This document shows, in pieces, positions 6,667 to 8,726 of a DNA stretch of 8,726 nt (within the stretch, counting starts at the first letter, position 1; each line of letters starts with the position of its first letter). The stretch comes from Acidimicrobiales bacterium (GTDB lineage: Bacteria > Actinomycetota > Acidimicrobiia > Acidimicrobiales > Poriferisodaliceae), in contig JAHDHM010000112.1 in assembly GCA_020631315.1 (NCBI GenBank), forward strand, positions 1 to 8,726, written 5' to 3'. A model generated the notes under the pieces. That model did not search any database and was not told the DNA's origin. It saw only the letters and a list, made by a program, of their open reading frames with translations. The translations under genes and the position numbers were made by a program.

Positions 6667-8226
6667 ATGAGCGAACCGACCGAGCTGGGCTTCTGGAAGA
6701 TCGCCTCCCTCTACCCCGACGAGACCGCCGTCTACTTCGACGAGACCGGCGAGAGCATCACCCGCGGTGAGCTGCTCGCGAAGGTGAACCAGATCTCCCA
6801 CGGGCTGCGAGACCTCGGTCTCGGGGTGGGCGACACCGTCGCGGTGTGTCTGCCCAACTGCACCGAGTTCTTCGAGATCGTGATGGGGTGCCTCCAGATC
6901 GGCATCTACTGCACGCCCATCAACTGGCACCTCACCGGCAACGAGGTCGCGTACATCGTCAACGACTCCGACGCGAAGGTCTTCATCACCCACGGCGAAC
7001 TCGCCGAGGTGGGCGTCAAGGCCAAGGCCGAGATCACCGGCGTCATCGAGAACGGCTACTTCGCCATCGGCGGCGGCGTCGACGGTTTCCGCGACTACGC
7101 GGAGCTGGGCGACGGCCAGTCCACCGACGCCCCGGACGGCCGCACCGCTGGCATGACCATGCACTACACCTCCGGCACGACCGGGCGCCCGAAGGGTGTG
7201 AAGCGCGACCTCGTCGAGATCGACCCCGACGACATGTTCGCCCTCTACACCGGGTTCCAGGGCATGTTCGGCGTGGCGCCCCACGCGGGCGGCGTCCACT
7301 ACTGCGGCTCGCCGCTCTACCACACCGCTGTGCTGATGTGGGCGGGCTCGGCCCTGCACATGGGCCACCCGGTGATCCTCGTGAAGAAGTGGGACGCCAA
7401 GCGCCAGATGGAGCTGATCGACCAGCACAAGGTCACCTGGTCGCACATGGTGCCCACCCAGCTCCACCGGATCCTCCAGGCCGTGCCCGAGGCCGAGCGC
7501 GGCAACTACGACGTGAGTTCGCTCCAGGCGATGGTGCACGCCGCCGCCCCCTGCCCGCCCGACATCAAGCGGGCGATGATCGAGTGGTGGGGCGACGCCA
7601 TCTGGGAGTACTACGGCGCGACCGAGGGCGGCGGCACGATCATCACGGCGAAGGAATGGCTCGACAAGCCCGGATCGGTGGGCACTCCGTGGCCGAGCTT
7701 CGACGTCCAGATCCGTGACGACGACGGCAACGTGTTGCCGGCCGACACCGAGGGCACCATCTGGATGACGATGGGCGCCGCGGTGTTCAAGTACAAGGAC
7801 GACGACGAGAAGACCAGCGCCAACCAGGACTCCGACGGCTTCTTCACCGTGGGCGACTGGGGCCTCATCGACGCCGACGGCTACCTGTTCCTGACCGCTA
7901 GATCGATCATCTCGGGCGGCGCCAACATCTACCCGGCCGAGATCGAGGCCGAGATGTACAACGCCCCCTTCGTCGACGACGTCGCCGCCTTCGGGATCCC
8001 CCACGACGACTGGGGCGAAGAGGTCAAGGCCGTGGTGCAGCTCACGCCGGACGCGCCGGACGACGCCGTCGCCCAGATCGAGGCGTTCTGTGAGGAGCGG
8101 ATCGCCAAGTTCAAGCGCCCCAAGTCGATCGACGTGATCGATGAGATGCCCCGCGACCCGAGCGGCAAGCTCTACAAGCGCAAGCTCCGCGACCCCTACT
8201 GGGAAGGCCGCGAGCGGGCGATCTGA
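6667..8226 (+). CDS. Acyl-CoA synthetase (fatty-acid/carboxylate-CoA ligase, ANL superfamily, FadD-like)
   Basis: A 519-residue AMP-forming ligase that activates a carboxylic acid, probably a fatty acid, to its CoA thioester in the cytoplasm. Motifs: A3 phosphate loop YTSGTTGRPKG (167-177), A5 YYGATEG (315-321), A7 TVGDWG (394-399), an A8 region LTARSIISGGANIYPAEIE (409-427) and the C-terminal catalytic Lys501 in PSGKLYKRKL. Length is normal. The start ATG has GGAGGA at 6655-6660 with 6-base spacing. The A8 hinge is unusual: relatives read LTDR-(x)3-MIISGG or similar, whereas here the segment is about three residues shorter and Asp is replaced by Ala, with the atypical codons GCT AGA. Activity may therefore be altered. 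Third codon positions are almost all G or C, unlike the cas genes. It is transcribed away from them, probably as its own unit under the palindrome at 6618-6636. Exact substrate cannot be read from the sequence. Confidence 0.9.
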   Translation: MSEPTELGFWKIASLYPDETAVYFDETGESITRGELLAKVNQISHGLRDLGLGVGDTVAVCLPNCTEFFEIVMGCLQIGIYCTPINWHLTGNEVAYIVNDSDAKVFITHGELAEVGVKAKAEITGVIENGYFAIGGGVDGFRDYAELGDGQSTDAPDGRTAGMTMHYTSGTTGRPKGVKRDLVEIDPDDMFALYTGFQGMFGVAPHAGGVHYCGSPLYHTAVLMWAGSALHMGHPVILVKKWDAKRQMELIDQHKVTWSHMVPTQLHRILQAVPEAERGNYDVSSLQAMVHAAAPCPPDIKRAMIEWWGDAIWEYYGATEGGGTIITAKEWLDKPGSVGTPWPSFDVQIRDDDGNVLPADTEGTIWMTMGAAVFKYKDDDEKTSANQDSDGFFTVGDWGLIDADGYLFLTARSIISGGANIYPAEIEAEMYNAPFVDDVAAFGIPHDDWGEEVKAVVQLTPDAPDDAVAQIEAFCEERIAKFKRPKSIDVIDEMPRDPSGKLYKRKLRDPYWEGRERAI

Positions 8227-8268
8227 TCGGTGAGGTCGGCGTCGGCGGCATCCGCGACGGCGCCGATC
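8225..8268 (+). terminator. Possible GC-rich hairpin after the acyl-CoA ligase
   Basis: GATCGG at 8225-8230, which begins inside the stop codon, pairs with CCGATC at 8263-8268. An inner GTCG-G-CGG / CCG-CGAC stem with a CAT loop lies between them. No T-run follows, so intrinsic termination is uncertain; actinobacterial terminators often lack one. The rest of the gap to 8356 shows nothing else. Confidence 0.3.
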
Positions 8269-8356
8269 CCGCACCGGCGTGCCGTCAACTCGTCCGGGGA
8301 GCGAACGGAACCGCGGAACGGGCGACGGCCCCAACGCCGGCCTGGCAGGATCGAGC

Positions 8357-8726
8357 ATGGCTCGCATCGATGAACGAAATCCCGACGGCGCGGACGGCGA
8401 GTGGTTCATCGATGAGCGCTGCATCGGATGCGGCGCGTCGGCGAGCGTCGCCCACGGGCTGATCGTGCAGAGCGGCTCGAAGTTCGTCTTCGACCGCCAA
8501 CCCGAGTCCGACGACGAAATCGACCGAGCCTGGCTGGCCCGCGAGCTGTGCCCGACCCGGTCGATCGGCACCGAGACGCGGACCGCCAAGCGCGACCCGT
8601 TCCCCCATCCCCTCGGCGACGGCATCTTCCTCTGCGGGCACAACGACAAGGCGTCATTCGGCGCCCACTCGTTCTTCCTCCAGCGCCCCGGCGGCAACCT
8701 GTTGATCGACTCACCCCGCTCGACCT
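8357..8726 (+). CDS. Ferredoxin-like / metallo-beta-lactamase-fold protein, N-terminal part
   Basis: The open frame starts at ATG 8357, weakly preceded by AGGA at 8347-8350, and runs off the right edge after 123 residues. Residues 16-70 resemble a short iron-sulfur domain: FIDERCIGCGAS, then FDRQPESDDEIDRAWLARELCPTRSI. From 81 it reads FPHPLGDGIFLCGHNDKASFGAHSFFLQRPGGNLLIDSPRS, matching the first strands of metallo-beta-lactamase-fold hydrolases that carry such an N-terminal ferredoxin-like domain. The zinc motif HxHxDH would lie beyond the window. Only three likely cluster cysteines are present (22, 25, 65); the usual third Cys of CxxCxxC is Ser28, so a [3Fe-4S] cluster or a lost cluster is possible. 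The substrate is unknown. It is on the same strand as the ligase, 130 bases downstream, so may or may not share its transcript. Confidence 0.75.
   Translation, partial: MARIDERNPDGADGEWFIDERCIGCGASASVAHGLIVQSGSKFVFDRQPESDDEIDRAWLARELCPTRSIGTETRTAKRDPFPHPLGDGIFLCGHNDKASFGAHSFFLQRPGGNLLIDSPRST

Noticed and set aside
6631..8697. Long minus-strand open frame of 688 residues
   Set aside because: It is antisense to the clearly real acyl-CoA synthetase and the next gene; Val/Asp/Gly/His/Arg-rich repetitive composition is typical of the reverse of a high-GC3 gene.
1..8726. CRISPR array, cas4-cas1, cas2 or csx17
   Set aside because: I looked for regularly spaced repeats and for these proteins on both strands and saw none; they may lie left of the window.

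Overview
The window is GC-rich throughout, with compact genes, overlapping stop/start junctions and many GTG/CTG codons. The acyl-CoA ligase and the ferredoxin/metallo-beta-lactamase neighbour look actinobacterial, possibly Acidimicrobiia-like. That taxonomic guess is inference from protein style only.

Region 1 (1-6366, minus strand) is an effector operon of a type I-G (formerly I-U) CRISPR-Cas system. It is transcribed right to left as csb1 (Cas7 backbone), csb2 (Cas5-Cas6 fusion), the cas3 helicase, the Cas3 HD nuclease, and a fifth protein that runs off the left edge. Three junctions overlap (GTGA, ATGA, TGATG), so translation is probably coupled. The helicase and HD parts lie in different frames: the helicase frame stops at 1419 while the HD reading is already open upstream of it. 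This is a frameshifted single Cas3 (mutation, base-calling error or programmed +1 shift) or a split Cas3'/Cas3''. The fifth gene sits where some I-G systems carry a C-terminal extension of Cas3 or a small Cas8-like subunit. No csx17, cas4-cas1, cas2 or CRISPR array is visible; if present they lie left of base 1.

Region 2 (6367-6666) is a divergent intergenic region of 300 bases with three perfect palindromes. One of them, ACGAACGCGCGTTCGT at 6439-6454, has the core of a Gram-positive/actinobacterial LexA (SOS) box and lies just upstream of the cas operon. Another, a 19-base palindrome at 6618-6636, lies close to the acyl-CoA ligase start.

Region 3 (6667-8726, plus strand) looks like ordinary chromosome. 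It holds a complete acyl-CoA synthetase with an abnormal A8 hinge motif, a short gap with a possible hairpin, and the 5' part of a gene for a ferredoxin-like/metallo-beta-lactamase-fold protein. Its third codon positions are almost all G or C, whereas the cas operon is more relaxed, which fits acquisition of the cas module by transfer.

Working together, Csb1 would coat the crRNA, Csb2 would process and cap it, the fifth protein may act as a Cas8-like or Cas3-linked part, and Cas3 (helicase plus HD) would unwind and degrade target DNA.
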